The notes beneath the pieces are model-generated. The model saw nothing but the letters and a program-made list of their open reading frames with translations. It made no database searches and was not told where the DNA came from. Positions 1 through 5,701 of a DNA stretch of 6,016 nucleotides are shown piece after piece. This stretch comes from DASRPD01 sp035646535 (GTDB taxonomy: Bacteria; Actinomycetota; Acidimicrobiia; IMCC26256; JANYLB01): positions 1 through 6,016 of the forward strand of contig DASRPD010000090.1 in assembly GCA_035646535.1 (NCBI GenBank). The letters are read 5' to 3'. How positions within the stretch are numbered: the stretch's first letter is position 1; every line of letters starts with the position of its first letter. A program made the translations under genes and the position numbers.

Positions 1-4
1 CGCA

Positions 5-775
5 CTATGAGCGCCCAGTGAACGAACCTGGCCCAGGGCACGAGCCGCCCGGGAGGCTGCGGACGAGGTACTCGCTCATGGTCGCGCTGCGGAGGCGCTC
101 CAGATCGAGGCACGCGTTGACGCTGTCCATCATGGTCTGGACGTTCGCCTGCATGAGGTCCGGGTCCCCGGGCGCATTGAAGAACAGCTCCGGGTCGGCG
201 ACGTGGCCAGCGGACGGCCACGCCTCCTCGACGATGCCGTGCACCTCGGGAGCGTCAGGAGTGAGCGCCCGCACCACCTCGTTGCGAACGTAGCGGGTAC
301 GGGGCTGGATCTCGCCCGACACGGGCGACTGCGTGCCGTGCCAACGGGTGATCCACTCGGCGTAGTCGAGGCCCGCGGGGCGATGGATGAGCCCGACGGT
401 GAGCACACCCCGCGACCGCTCGCCGTCGGGCCAGTCGCGCGCCGCGGCCCATGGCGTCGTGCCGTAGTCGTCGTACAGCGACTCGGTGACGAGGTACGAA
501 GCGACGAGCGGCGCACACTCGCGCATCGGGTCCTCGGCCGGATCCCAGCGGTCGTACGCGTCGACCCACACCGACACCTCAGCCGCGAGGGGAAGCTCGG
601 CGCCGGGGGTTGGTACGGGCGAGGGAGCCTCGGCCGCGGCGGCATCGTGCACGTTGACGGTCACCGCGTGCGCGCCTCGGGAGAGGAGCGCGGGTGCGAC
701 CACGTCGATCAGACGGGTTCTGAGCGCGTCCCCGTCCGCGTCGGGTGCCCACAACAGGGTGATGATCTTCTCCAC
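5..775 (-). CDS. EthD-like dimeric alpha-beta-barrel protein, two-domain form
   Basis: This 256-residue cytoplasmic protein starts at GTG (773-775) and stops at TAG (5-7). It has no signal peptide or membrane segment. The N-terminus (MEKIITLLW) and a second strand near 124-131 (VLTVGLIHRP), followed by YAEWITRWHGTQS (138-150), resemble the first strand and helix of EthD/ferredoxin-like alpha-beta-barrel domains. A second region with FFNAPGDPDLM (198-208) and a helix to about 230 completes the C-terminal copy. EthD domains are usually about 100 residues and pair as dimers, so this looks like two tandem copies joined by an Ala/Pro-rich stretch (45-60). EthD itself accompanies an ether-degrading cytochrome P450; most relatives have no known reaction. 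The Gly/Pro/Ser tail after 241 looks disordered. It is last in the leftward run, 36 bp after the transporter, and no Shine-Dalgarno precedes the GTG. The gene is very likely real; the exact family is less sure. Confidence 0.75.
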   Translation of the reverse strand: MEKIITLLWAPDADGDALRTRLIDVVAPALLSRGAHAVTVNVHDAAAAEAPSPVPTPGAELPLAAEVSVWVDAYDRWDPAEDPMRECAPLVASYLVTESLYDDYGTTPWAAARDWPDGERSRGVLTVGLIHRPAGLDYAEWITRWHGTQSPVSGEIQPRTRYVRNEVVRALTPDAPEVHGIVEEAWPSAGHVADPELFFNAPGDPDLMQANVQTMMDSVNACLDLERLRSATMSEYLVRSLPGGSCPGPGSFTGRS

Positions 776-803
776 CCGGCCGAGCTTAGGGGGACCCGGT
801 CCG

Positions 804-821
804 CGGCGGAGTCAGCCGCCG
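804..821. repeat. GC-rich inverted repeat over the transporter stop codon
   Basis: CGGCGG and CCGCCG arms (6 bp) flank a 6-base loop that contains the transporter stop codon (812-814). In the leftward transcript it could fold at the junction with the EthD-like gene. No T-run follows, so it is not a standard intrinsic terminator; it may be chance in GC-rich DNA. Confidence 0.3.
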
Positions 822-1684
822 GCCAGGGCAGCGATACCGGCCAGCATGAGTCCCAGGCCCAGCAGCCGGAGGCGACCCAGCCGCTCGCCGACGACCAAGC
901 GAGCGAGCAACACCGTCATGGCCGGATACATCGCGACGACCGGAGCAACGACCGACGCGAGCCCGCGCTGGAGCGCGATGACGATGAGCACGTTGCCGAC
1001 GCCTTCGAGCGCGCCGGCACCAATCGCGAACCATCGATCCTGGCGATGAGGAAGGAGCCGGCCCCGCATGACGAGCCCGACCGCGACCAGCGCGACCGGC
1101 ACGGTGACGAGTCGGGCCACGAGCGCGGGCCACGCGCCGCCATCGGTGCCGACCTCGCTGTAGAAGGTGGTCGCGACGCCGAAGCCGGCCGCGGCCACGA
1201 GGCTGTAGGCGAGCTCGGCTCGGAAGCGCCGGGCCGACGTCGCTCCGGCGTCGGCGGCTTCCCGCTCGGCGTCGTCCGGCGTCGGGCGAGCCACGAGCAC
1301 GACCGCGGCGAGGGCGACCGCCGCGCCCAACAGCGCGACCATGCCGGGATCCTCGCCGTGGGTGAGGCCCCACGCGACGGGAATGATGGTCGTCCCGACG
1401 GCACTCACCGACGCCACGACACTCATCCGCCCGATGGCCAGGCCTCGGTAGAGCGACGCGACGCCGATGAGCACAGCCACCCCTGCACACGCGCCGAGCA
1501 CGAGGTCGCGCGAGGGCGCCAACGGATCACCGATCACGACCACCGCGACAACCGCGACGACGAGCGAGATCGACTGGGAGACGACGACCACCGATCCGGT
1601 CGTCGACCGGCGCGCCGAATAGCCACCGAGGAAATCGGATGCGCCGAGGGCGCCGGCGACCGCAAGGCCGAGGAGGACCACCAT
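812..1684 (-). CDS. EamA/DMT-superfamily transporter (ten predicted membrane helices)
   Basis: This 290-residue inner-membrane protein probably exports or imports a small metabolite. It has the drug/metabolite transporter layout of two EamA repeats of five helices. Hydrophobic segments lie at about 2-22, 31-51, 61-80, 87-106, 114-132, 158-176, 185-205, 218-238, 243-262 and 272-288. A charged Asp/Glu/Arg linker (133-157) separates the halves. Family landmarks are visible in both repeats: LYRGLAIGRMS then P102 in the first, and LQRGLASVVAPVVAMYP (238-254) followed by VVGERLG (264-270) in the second. The length matches the usual 280-310 residues. The ATG at 1682-1684 lies 12 bp after the SDR stop with no clear Shine-Dalgarno, so translation may be coupled to the upstream gene. 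Substrate cannot be read from the sequence; DMT members carry amino acids, amines, nucleotide precursors and drugs. Confidence 0.88.
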   Translation of the reverse strand: MVVLLGLAVAGALGASDFLGGYSARRSTTGSVVVVSQSISLVVAVVAVVVIGDPLAPSRDLVLGACAGVAVLIGVASLYRGLAIGRMSVVASVSAVGTTIIPVAWGLTHGEDPGMVALLGAAVALAAVVLVARPTPDDAEREAADAGATSARRFRAELAYSLVAAAGFGVATTFYSEVGTDGGAWPALVARLVTVPVALVAVGLVMRGRLLPHRQDRWFAIGAGALEGVGNVLIVIALQRGLASVVAPVVAMYPAMTVLLARLVVGERLGRLRLLGLGLMLAGIAALAGG

Positions 1685-1696
1685 GGGGACGGTCGG

Positions 1697-2467
1697 CTAA
1701 TGGGGAACGAGGCCGCCGTCGGCCAGGACGACCTGACCGGTGACGTAGCTCGACGCGTCCGAGGCCAGGAACAACGCAGGACCGACCATCTCGTCCGGGT
1801 CGGCGGCCCGACGCATGAAGCTGGCCGCGGCCATGTGTGCGGCCGCCTCGGGTCCGGTGCCCCGGACCATGTCGGTGTCGACCGTGCCCGGAGCAAGCGC
1901 GTTGACCCGGATCCCACGCGGCGCGAACGCGGCCGCCATCGATCGGGTGAAGGACATGAGCGCCGCCTTCGCGGCCGCGTACATCGCCACCTCCGGCGAG
2001 AAGAGGAACACGCCCGCCGAGATCACGTTGACGACCGCGGCATGCGGGCTCGCCTCGAGATGCGGTAGCGCGGCCTGCACGAGGAACACCGGGCCGCGCA
2101 GGTCCACATCGAACACCTTGGCCCAGGCGTCAGGTGTGAAGGCGCCGAGTGGCTGCGCGAGCGCCGTCGCGGCGTTGTTCACGACGATGTCGACCCTGCC
2201 GAAGCGGTCGACGGTGCGGGCCACGAGCGCGTCGACGCCGTCGAGGTCACCGAGGTGGGTGGGCACACCGAGCGCCTGGCCGCCGAGCGCGACCAGATCG
2301 GCCTCGGTCCGGGCGCAGGCATCGGCCTTTCGGCTCGCCACGACCACGGAGGCGCCGGCCGCCACAAATCCTTCGGCGATCGCCCGACCGATGCCCCGAG
2401 TGCCGCCGGTGACGATGGCGACGCGGCCACGCAGATCAAAGAGACCGTCGAGCTTCGCGCGGTCCAT
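1697..2467 (-). CDS. Short-chain dehydrogenase/reductase (SDR), classical type
   Basis: This 256-residue cytoplasmic oxidoreductase probably interconverts an alcohol and a ketone with NAD(P)(H). It has the classical SDR order: cofactor motif TGGTRGIG (20-27), NNAA (97-100), catalytic Ser150, Tyr163 and Lys167 (spacing S-12-Y-3-K), then the PG motif (193-194) and a terminal ADGG (249-252). Arg24 in the glycine motif and SRK (45-47) after the second strand suggest NADP(H), as inference. The residue at the usual active-site Asn (helix 4, VDLRG) is Asp122, encoded GAC. The length is typical of beta-ketoacyl-ACP-reductase-like SDRs, but substrate is unknown. The ATG at 2465-2467 is chosen because GAGAGGA lies 5 bases upstream and the protein then begins at the usual place; the frame stays open far upstream without homology. 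It is the first gene of the leftward run, transcribed from the divergent gap. Confidence 0.93.
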   Translation of the reverse strand: MDRAKLDGLFDLRGRVAIVTGGTRGIGRAIAEGFVAAGASVVVASRKADACARTEADLVALGGQALGVPTHLGDLDGVDALVARTVDRFGRVDIVVNNAATALAQPLGAFTPDAWAKVFDVDLRGPVFLVQAALPHLEASPHAAVVNVISAGVFLFSPEVAMYAAAKAALMSFTRSMAAAFAPRGIRVNALAPGTVDTDMVRGTGPEAAAHMAAASFMRRAADPDEMVGPALFLASDASSYVTGQVVLADGGLVPH

Positions 2468-2472
2468 CACAT

Positions 2473-2479
2473 TCCTCTC
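2473..2479 (-). promoter_or_regulatory. Shine-Dalgarno of the SDR gene
   Basis: On the minus strand this reads GAGAGGA, 5 bases before the ATG at 2465-2467. It fixes the SDR start against the long upstream open frame and against an adjacent GTG one codon earlier. Confidence 0.65.
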
Positions 2480-2517
2480 CCGGTGCCGATGCTGACGGTG
2501 TCGAGTCGGGCAACAAG

Positions 2518-2523
2518 ACCCTA
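2518..2523 (-). promoter_or_regulatory. Possible -10 hexamer for the leftward run
   Basis: The minus strand reads TAGGGT here, which fits the TAnnnT pattern of actinobacterial housekeeping sigma -10 elements. It would place transcription start near 2511 and give an SDR leader of about 43 bases. No recognisable TTGACA-like element sits 16-19 bases upstream, so this is a weak call. Confidence 0.25.
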
Positions 2524-2566
2524 CGGAGCGACCGTCCCGTACGCATCCTCGACGATCCGGCAACCT

Positions 2567-2578
2567 CGGACCAGTCCG
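2567..2578. promoter_or_regulatory. Palindrome CGGAC-CA-GTCCG, candidate operator
   Basis: Two perfect 5-bp arms flank a 2-bp centre in the middle of the divergent gap. A further GTCCGG copy follows at 2586-2591. Position and symmetry suit a dimeric repressor acting on both runs, but no regulator gene is in the window, and short GC palindromes are common by chance in such DNA. Confidence 0.25.
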
Positions 2579-2635
2579 GCCCGACGTCCGGGCGCATGTC
2601 AAGCCGGCCGCGGGCGCCAACCGGCCCCGGAGTGC

Positions 2636-2640
2636 AAGGA
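2636..2640 (+). promoter_or_regulatory. Shine-Dalgarno of the esterase gene
   Basis: AAGGA lies 7 bases before the ATG at 2648. It decides the start, because the frame is open upstream to about 2255 but only this start gives a lipoprotein signal peptide at the N-terminus. Confidence 0.7.
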
Positions 2641-2647
2641 TCGGGAG

Positions 2648-3709
2648 ATGTCCCGGATCCGTATCCTCATTCCCGTCCTCGTGGGCGTCGCCGTGATCGC
2701 CGCGGCGTGTTCCTCGAGCGGCGACTCCTCTTCCGGTGGTGACTCCCGCGAACCCGCGGTGGTCGAGGGGGATCCGGTCGGAGCCGAGGTGGCCGCGGAG
2801 CCGTCGGCGGGCTGTGACGCCACGCCCGTGGTGACGCCCGGCGAGGAAGAGGTCACGACGACGTCGGGCGGCGACGAGCGCTGGTACCTCCGTCAGGTCC
2901 CGCCGGCCTATGACGGGACCGATCCGCTGCCGGTGGTGTTCGACTTCCACGGCTACAGCGAGGGCGCAAGGATCCATGCCACCCACAGTGAGCTCGGGCC
3001 CTACGGCGACGAGCAGGGCTTCGTGACGATCACGCCGCAGGGCCAGGGCGACATCGCCCGCTGGGACACCGAGCTCGGCAGCACGGACCTCGTCTTCGCC
3101 GGCGATCTGTTCGACCAGGTCGGTGAGACCCTGTGCGTCGACGAGAACCGCTTCTACGTGACCGGCCTCTCGAACGGCGCGTTCATGACTTCGGCGATCG
3201 CGTGTGTGTACGCCGACCGGATCGCGGCAGTCGCACCCGTGGCCGGTATCAGCGCGATCGACGGCTGCGATCCCTCCGAAGCCGTTCCGGTCGTCGCGTT
3301 CCACGGCACCGGCGACGATTTCGTGGCCTACGCCGGTGGCCTCGGCGAAGCCGCGCTCGACCTCCCCGCGCCCGACGGCTCGGGTCAGACCCTGCGTGAC
3401 ATCGGCGCGGCCGACAGCGCCGAGGCCCAGGGACCGTCGGTGCCCGAGATCACCGCGGCGTGGGCCGAACGCAACGATTGCGATCCCGACCCGACCGAGA
3501 CGATCGTCGCGGACGACGTCACGCTCATCGAGTACGAGTGCCCGGGCGCGCCGGTACAGCTCTACCGGGTCACCGACGGAGGCCACACCTGGCCCGGCAG
3601 CGCCTTCTCCGCCGGGATCGAGGCCGTCGTCGGTCCGACCACCATGTCCATCTCGGCCAACGAGGTGATGTGGGAGTTCTTCGTCGCTCATCCCCGCCAG
3701 GCTTCGTGA
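2648..3709 (+). CDS. Secreted lipoprotein esterase, PHB depolymerase/feruloyl esterase (LpqC-like) family
   Basis: This 353-residue exported alpha/beta-hydrolase probably hydrolyses polymer or aryl esters at the cell surface. The N-terminus has a short basic start, a hydrophobic stretch (6-20) and Cys21 in AAAC, a plausible though not ideal lipobox (Ala at -3). A Ser/Gly/Asp-rich tether follows (22-55). The catalytic domain starts at about 78. It shows the oxyanion HGY (101-103), nucleophile Ser175 in GLSNG (173-177), the acid Asp223 or Asp224 in HGTGDD (219-224), and His313 in GGHTWPG (311-317), the family signature. Six further cysteines (56, 163, 186, 207, 278, 298) suggest three disulfides, including 186-207 and 278-298, as in secreted relatives. 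No separate substrate- or starch-binding domain is present. It leads the rightward run and its TGA overlaps the next gene's GTG. Substrate is unproven: PHB oligomers, feruloyl or acetyl esters are all possible. Confidence 0.9.
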   Translation: MSRIRILIPVLVGVAVIAAACSSSGDSSSGGDSREPAVVEGDPVGAEVAAEPSAGCDATPVVTPGEEEVTTTSGGDERWYLRQVPPAYDGTDPLPVVFDFHGYSEGARIHATHSELGPYGDEQGFVTITPQGQGDIARWDTELGSTDLVFAGDLFDQVGETLCVDENRFYVTGLSNGAFMTSAIACVYADRIAAVAPVAGISAIDGCDPSEAVPVVAFHGTGDDFVAYAGGLGEAALDLPAPDGSGQTLRDIGAADSAEAQGPSVPEITAAWAERNDCDPDPTETIVADDVTLIEYECPGAPVQLYRVTDGGHTWPGSAFSAGIEAVVGPTTMSISANEVMWEFFVAHPRQAS

Positions 3710-4938
3710 CGCCGGGCCCATCACTCTCGGTCGACTCGCTCCTCGACGCCGCGGTCGACGCCGCGCATGCCGACCACGGCGACGTCTTCGAGTCGGCTTC
3801 GTTCACCGAGGCTGATCTCGGTCCCGACGACTGGCGTGACGGGCTCGAACGGCTCACCGGCGCGCTCAAAGAAGAGGCCCGCCTCAACGAGCTCGGCCAC
3901 GACATCGCCGCCGGCGAGATCGTCGCGTTGCTGTCCACTCGACTGGCGGTGCACCGCTGGCGCGCTGAACACCCAAAGCTCGCGGGTCAACCGGTCACGG
4001 CTCCGATCGTCATCGTCGGTCAAGCCCGTACCGGCACCACGATCCTCGTCGACCTGCTCGCGCAGGATCCGACGATGCGGGTACCGCGCACGTGGGAGGT
4101 CGACCGACCGGTCCCACCACCGACCACGGCGACGTACGACACCGACCCCCGCATCGACGAGATCGACGCCCGTCTCGCGGGGACCGACCTGCTGATCCCC
4201 GGCTTTCGGGCCATGCATCCGATGGGTGCACGGCTCGCACAGGAATGCGTGCGCATCACCGCGCCGACCTTCCGCAGCGTGATCTTCCCGACGGTGTACC
4301 GCGTGCCCTCCTACGGCCGGTGGGTGCTCTACGAGGCCGACATGGCGCCGGCGTACCGGTGGCACCGCCGGTACTTGGAGCACCTCCAGTCCCGACACCC
4401 GGGGCCGGACGCACCCCCGGCCCGGTGGCTGTTGAAGTCGCCGGCTCACATCTGGTGCCTCGAGGCGCTGATCGCCGAATATCCCGACGCGCTGCTCGTC
4501 CAGACCCACCGCGACCCGTTGCGCATCATCGCGTCCGTCTCGTCACTCCAGGCAACGCTGCGAGCGATGGCGAGCGACGAGCCCACGATCCCCGAGATCG
4601 CCGACGAGTGGGCCGACTACATCCAGGACGGCCTGGACCGTTCCGTCGACGCACGCGAACAGGGCGTGGTGCCGCCCGATCGAGTCGTGGACGTCCAGTT
4701 CGACGCGCTCATGGCCGACCCGTTCGCGACGATCCACCGTATCTACGACGCGCTCGGCCTCGAGCTCGCGACCGAAACCGAGGCCAAGATGCGTGCGTTC
4801 CTCGCGTCGCATGGTCGTGATGAGCATGGCCGGCATGAGTACGCGTTCGCCGACACCGGGCTCGATGTCGACGAGCGGTGTGCCCGAGCCCGCCGATACC
4901 AGGAGTATTTCGACGTCACCTCCGAACCGATCCGCTGA
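3706..4938 (+). CDS. PAPS-dependent sulfotransferase family protein (Sulfotransfer_3 type)
   Basis: This 410-residue cytoplasmic enzyme probably transfers sulfate from PAPS to a hydroxyl or amine of a small molecule or lipid. An N-terminal helical region (about 1-98) precedes the PAPS 5'-phosphosulfate loop GQARTGTT (105-112) on a hydrophobic strand. TWE (129-131) and a PPP run (137-139) follow, then WLLKSPAH (241-248) and the 3'-phosphate motif THRDP (267-271), with Arg269 and Ser277 in the R-x7-S spacing. These are standard for actinobacterial sulfotransferases of about 380-410 residues. The start is the GTG at 3706-3708, sharing GTGA with the esterase stop at 3707-3709. No strong Shine-Dalgarno is visible and the next in-frame ATG is deep in the domain, so translational coupling is likely. 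Its 3' end overlaps the methyltransferase start. The acceptor cannot be named; the adjacent methyltransferase hints at shared tailoring of one product. Confidence 0.92.
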   Translation: MTPGPSLSVDSLLDAAVDAAHADHGDVFESASFTEADLGPDDWRDGLERLTGALKEEARLNELGHDIAAGEIVALLSTRLAVHRWRAEHPKLAGQPVTAPIVIVGQARTGTTILVDLLAQDPTMRVPRTWEVDRPVPPPTTATYDTDPRIDEIDARLAGTDLLIPGFRAMHPMGARLAQECVRITAPTFRSVIFPTVYRVPSYGRWVLYEADMAPAYRWHRRYLEHLQSRHPGPDAPPARWLLKSPAHIWCLEALIAEYPDALLVQTHRDPLRIIASVSSLQATLRAMASDEPTIPEIADEWADYIQDGLDRSVDAREQGVVPPDRVVDVQFDALMADPFATIHRIYDALGLELATETEAKMRAFLASHGRDEHGRHEYAFADTGLDVDERCARARRYQEYFDVTSEPIR

Positions 4939-5692
4939 CGACTGGTCGCGCTACGTCGAGTTGTTCCACGAGCGCGAGGCCGGCATCACCGAGCGCGTCC
5001 TGACGCGCTGTCGCTCCGATGGTCAAGACCCCTACGACTGGACGGTCGACGCCCTTCCGGCGACCGCGGAGCGGATCATCGACATCGGATGTGGCAACGC
5101 GCCCCTTCGCGATCGGATCGGCGAGCGCAGCTGGGTGGGTGTCGATCGTTCGGCCTCAGAGCTCCGACTGGCGCGGCGCGCCGGCGCGCAACCGCTCGTG
5201 CTCGGTGACGCCACTCGCCTGGGGCTGCGCGGCGGGGTTGGTGGCGCGGCACTGTTCTCGATGTCGCTCATGGTGGCCACACCGGTAGCCGACGTCGTGG
5301 CCGAGGTCGCCCGCGTCGTCGGTCCCGAGGGTCGGCTGGTGGCCCTGATGCCATCATCGCGGCCGCTGACCTGGGGCGACCGGATCGCCTACGGGCGTCT
5401 CCTCGTCGCCCTGCGACAACGGCCTCGATTCCCCGAGGAGGGGGTGCTCGGAGATCCCGCAGCGGTCCTCGCGGCCGCGGGCATGACGGTCGTCGACGAT
5501 CACTGCCGCCGCTTCGTCTATCCCGTGGACAGCCGCACCGACGCCGAGCTGTTCGTCGACGCGCTGTACCTCCCACGGGTGAAGACCGCGCGGCGAGCCG
5601 CGGGTTCGCGTGCGCTGGCGCGCCGCGGTCGTGGGCTCGGTGTCGCGTTCCGGCGCATCGTCGCCCGGCCGGTCGCGGCACCGAACCGGTAG
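4880..5692 (+). CDS. Class I SAM-dependent methyltransferase
   Basis: This cytoplasmic enzyme (270 residues from the chosen start) probably methylates a small molecule. It has a Rossmann-type SAM site: motif I IIDIGCGNAPL (66-76), the acidic end of strand 2 at Asp89 in VGVDRS, and LGDATRL (108-114) for the adenine side. LFSMSLMV (125-132) is in the place of motif IV, and a GPEGRLVALMP strand follows (148-158). The C-terminal 35 or so residues are rich in Arg and Ala. The start is uncertain. GTG at 4880 overlaps the sulfotransferase by 59 bases; ATG at 4865 would add five residues, and TTG at 4961 would drop the conserved-looking DDWSRYVELF segment. The frame is open back to 4793, but the extra residues are Ser/Arg/Met-rich and lie over the sulfotransferase's own coding sequence. 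The residues before about 20 are Ser/Thr/Pro-rich and look disordered. The acceptor atom and substrate are unknown. Confidence 0.85.
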   Translation: MPEPADTRSISTSPPNRSADDWSRYVELFHEREAGITERVLTRCRSDGQDPYDWTVDALPATAERIIDIGCGNAPLRDRIGERSWVGVDRSASELRLARRAGAQPLVLGDATRLGLRGGVGGAALFSMSLMVATPVADVVAEVARVVGPEGRLVALMPSSRPLTWGDRIAYGRLLVALRQRPRFPEEGVLGDPAAVLAAAGMTVVDDHCRRFVYPVDSRTDAELFVDALYLPRVKTARRAAGSRALARRGRGLGVAFRRIVARPVAAPNR

Positions 5693-5701
5693 CGTGGCTG
5701 C

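Larger units (their letters stand above)
2468..2647. promoter_or_regulatory. Divergent intergenic region between SDR and esterase genes
   Basis: This 180-bp gap is the only sizeable non-coding stretch in the window, and it separates the starts of two divergent gene runs, so it should carry both promoters. It holds a Shine-Dalgarno at each end, a 12-bp palindrome at 2567-2578, and repeated [A/G]TCCGG hexamers at 2555, 2574 and 2586. A 5-bp GCCGG/CCGGC inverted repeat (2603-2607 with 2621-2625) lies just upstream of the esterase ribosome binding site. On the plus strand I see no convincing -10 hexamer; TACGCA at 2540-2545 is the nearest and has no matching -35. Confidence 0.6.

Noticed and set aside
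804..821. Intrinsic terminator between the transporter and the EthD-like gene
   Set aside because: The stem is short, the loop holds the stop codon, and no T-run follows on the transcribed strand.
203..2068. 621-codon plus-strand open frame antisense to the EthD-like, transporter and SDR genes
   Set aside because: The product is a monotonous Arg/Asp/His/Gly/Glu-rich string with no domain, and three genes with clear or plausible family features occupy the other strand. Long antisense frames are expected in GC-rich DNA.
2597..2602. Perfect TTGACA on the minus strand as a -35 box for the SDR
   Set aside because: No TAnnnT-like hexamer occurs 16-19 bases downstream (the region reads CCGGAC and similar), so there is no promoter pair.
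2255..2647. Upstream extension of the esterase frame on the plus strand
   Set aside because: It runs antisense to the SDR coding region and would bury the lipoprotein signal peptide, which is only N-terminal with the start at 2648.
2468..3724. Upstream extension of the SDR frame on the minus strand, giving a 675-residue protein
   Set aside because: The extra part lies antisense to the esterase and has no recognisable domain. The SDR has a good Shine-Dalgarno and natural N-terminus at 2467.
3721..4509. 262-codon minus-strand frame opposite the sulfotransferase
   Set aside because: Its composition is shadow-like, with no motif, while the opposite strand carries intact PAPS-binding motifs.
4092..4820. 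242-codon plus-strand frame within the sulfotransferase gene
   Set aside because: It is an Arg/Pro/Gly-rich out-of-frame shadow of the sulfotransferase.
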